This document shows positions 63,352 to 64,000 of a stretch of DNA of 64,000 nt, piece after piece; within the stretch, counting starts at the first letter, position 1; each line of letters begins with the position of its first letter. Where the stretch lies: assembly GCF_024652905.1 (NCBI RefSeq), contig NZ_CP102428.1:3952001-4016000 (forward strand). Reading direction: 5' to 3'. A model generated the notes under the pieces. That model was not told where the DNA came from and did not search any database. It worked only from the letters and a program-made list of their open reading frames with translations. The stretch is from Pseudomonas oryzihabitans (GTDB lineage: Bacteria; Pseudomonadota; Gammaproteobacteria; Pseudomonadales; Pseudomonadaceae). The translations under genes were made by a program, and so were the position numbers.

Positions 63352-64000
63352 AGCGGATAGCTGCGGTTTATCCCCAGCGCGCCGGTTTCGCCGTCCTGGA
63401 CCGCCTGCCGGATCAGCGCCAGGCGCTGGCGACTCTTGTCATCACGGGCGAACCACTTGAGCAGGGTGTGGAAGACGTAGCGGTTGAGGTTGTACATCGG
63501 CCGCGAGCTGGCCCAGACGTTCTTGTCGAACCAGGCCTGGTTGCGCGCGGCGTAGTAGGCGCGGAAGTCCGAGCCGGCCTGCAGGTAGTTCTGGTAGACG
63601 TTGCTGGTGCCTTCCTTGATGTTCCAGGAGTGCTCCAGCTCTTCGAGTTCCGCCTCGGTGACCATGAACAGCTTTCCGCCGGCCTGGGTGATGCGGTAGG
63701 TGTACTCGGTGTCGTCGGAATAGAGCACCAGCTCGCGCAGGGGCAGGCCGATGCGCTCATAGAGGCTGCGGTGGGCGAGCATGCCGCCATAGGGGGCGAA
63801 GGGCAGCTCGACCAGGGCTTCCGGCTGGCCACCGCGCGGACGGCCCCAGGGCAGGCGGCGCCAGATCTTGTAGGGAATGCGCGCCACGTGGAAGCCGAAG
63901 TAGCTCGAACGCGGCTGGGTGATCATCTTGGTCGGGATGCACTGGGCGATGTCGGCCTGCTGGGTCGGCCGATAGCCGAGCACGGCGACCTTGTCGCGGC
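63348..64000 (-). CDS. Glycosyltransferase, C-terminal part (cut by window edge)
   Basis: 217 residues are visible and the frame is open to the last base, so the start lies beyond the window. Segments LPFAPYGGMLAHRSLYERIG and LVLYSDDTEYTYRITQAGGK match the acceptor region of family-2 transferases of the galactofuranosyl/rhamnosyl type (with the D-D-x-E-Y-x-x-R pattern). It is followed with 4-bp overlap by a GT4 gene, so it belongs to the same glycan operon. Confidence 0.8.
   Translation of the reverse strand, partial: RDKVAVLGYRPTQQADIAQCIPTKMITQPRSSYFGFHVARIPYKIWRRLPWGRPRGGQPEALVELPFAPYGGMLAHRSLYERIGLPLRELVLYSDDTEYTYRITQAGGKLFMVTEAELEELEHSWNIKEGTSNVYQNYLQAGSDFRAYYAARNQAWFDKNVWASSRPMYNLNRYVFHTLLKWFARDDKSRQRLALIRQAVQDGETGALGINRSYPL

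Overview
The window is a high-GC chromosome segment from a Gammaproteobacterium. The complete pelABCDEFG operon, a rph-yicC-gmk block, a RND pump with two adaptors, Pseudomonas-style REP palindromes and a PA4872-type oxaloacetate decarboxylase all point to Pseudomonas. The P. oryzihabitans/psychrotolerans group is my best guess, but that is an inference; no rRNA or other species marker is present. I saw no tRNA, rRNA, CRISPR array, integrase or insertion sequence.

Layout. 1-4.7 kb: a possible gene end, a HExxH metalloprotease-like protein, and a three-subunit membrane gluconate-type dehydrogenase (TAT-exported small subunit, GMC flavoprotein, tri-haem cytochrome c). 5.0-7.3 kb: an amino-acid permease behind a sigma-54 promoter and an NtrC-type box, then a DUF1127 gene with a second NtrC-type box. 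7.4-13.1 kb: a small exported protein diverging from a TriABC-like RND efflux operon. 13.1-17.6 kb: a possible minus-strand small RNA, a LysR regulator, a 56-residue exported peptide, an aminopeptidase P and a threonine aldolase. 17.6-22 kb: REP elements and a D-glucarate/galactarate module (LacI repressor, twin palindromic operators, gudP, garD).

22-30 kb: a surface-glycan acyltransferase and an O-antigen-polymerase-like protein lie next to the housekeeping block DUF4870-rph-yicC-gmk. The usual rpoZ-spoT continuation after gmk is missing. In its place is one clearly lower-GC gene for an AlbA_2/GHKL ATP-binding protein, probably acquired horizontally. 30-32.5 kb: a kauB/puuC-type aldehyde dehydrogenase and an alanine-rich hypothetical gene.

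32.5-44.7 kb: the complete Pel exopolysaccharide operon on the minus strand, with the c-di-GMP-binding RxxD motif of PelD conserved. 45-56.2 kb: a second, Wzx/Wzy-type exopolysaccharide locus on the same strand (wcaJ, wzb, wzc, a family-2 glycosyltransferase, a WecG/TagA enzyme, wzy, wzx, an exported GH5 glycanase and wza). It has several hairpins and perfect palindromes between genes and a 25-codon leader frame before wza. 57-59.4 kb: a methyltransferase diverging from an oxaloacetate decarboxylase. 59.4-64 kb: the start of a third glycan cluster (three GT4 enzymes, a small orphan protein and a truncated GT2), running off the end of the window.

The window is thus dominated by cell-surface polysaccharide synthesis: two complete export systems side by side, plus glycosyltransferase and acyltransferase genes that could decorate LPS or the second polymer. 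The rest covers periplasmic sugar-acid oxidation, sugar-acid uptake, nitrogen-regulated amino-acid uptake and drug efflux.
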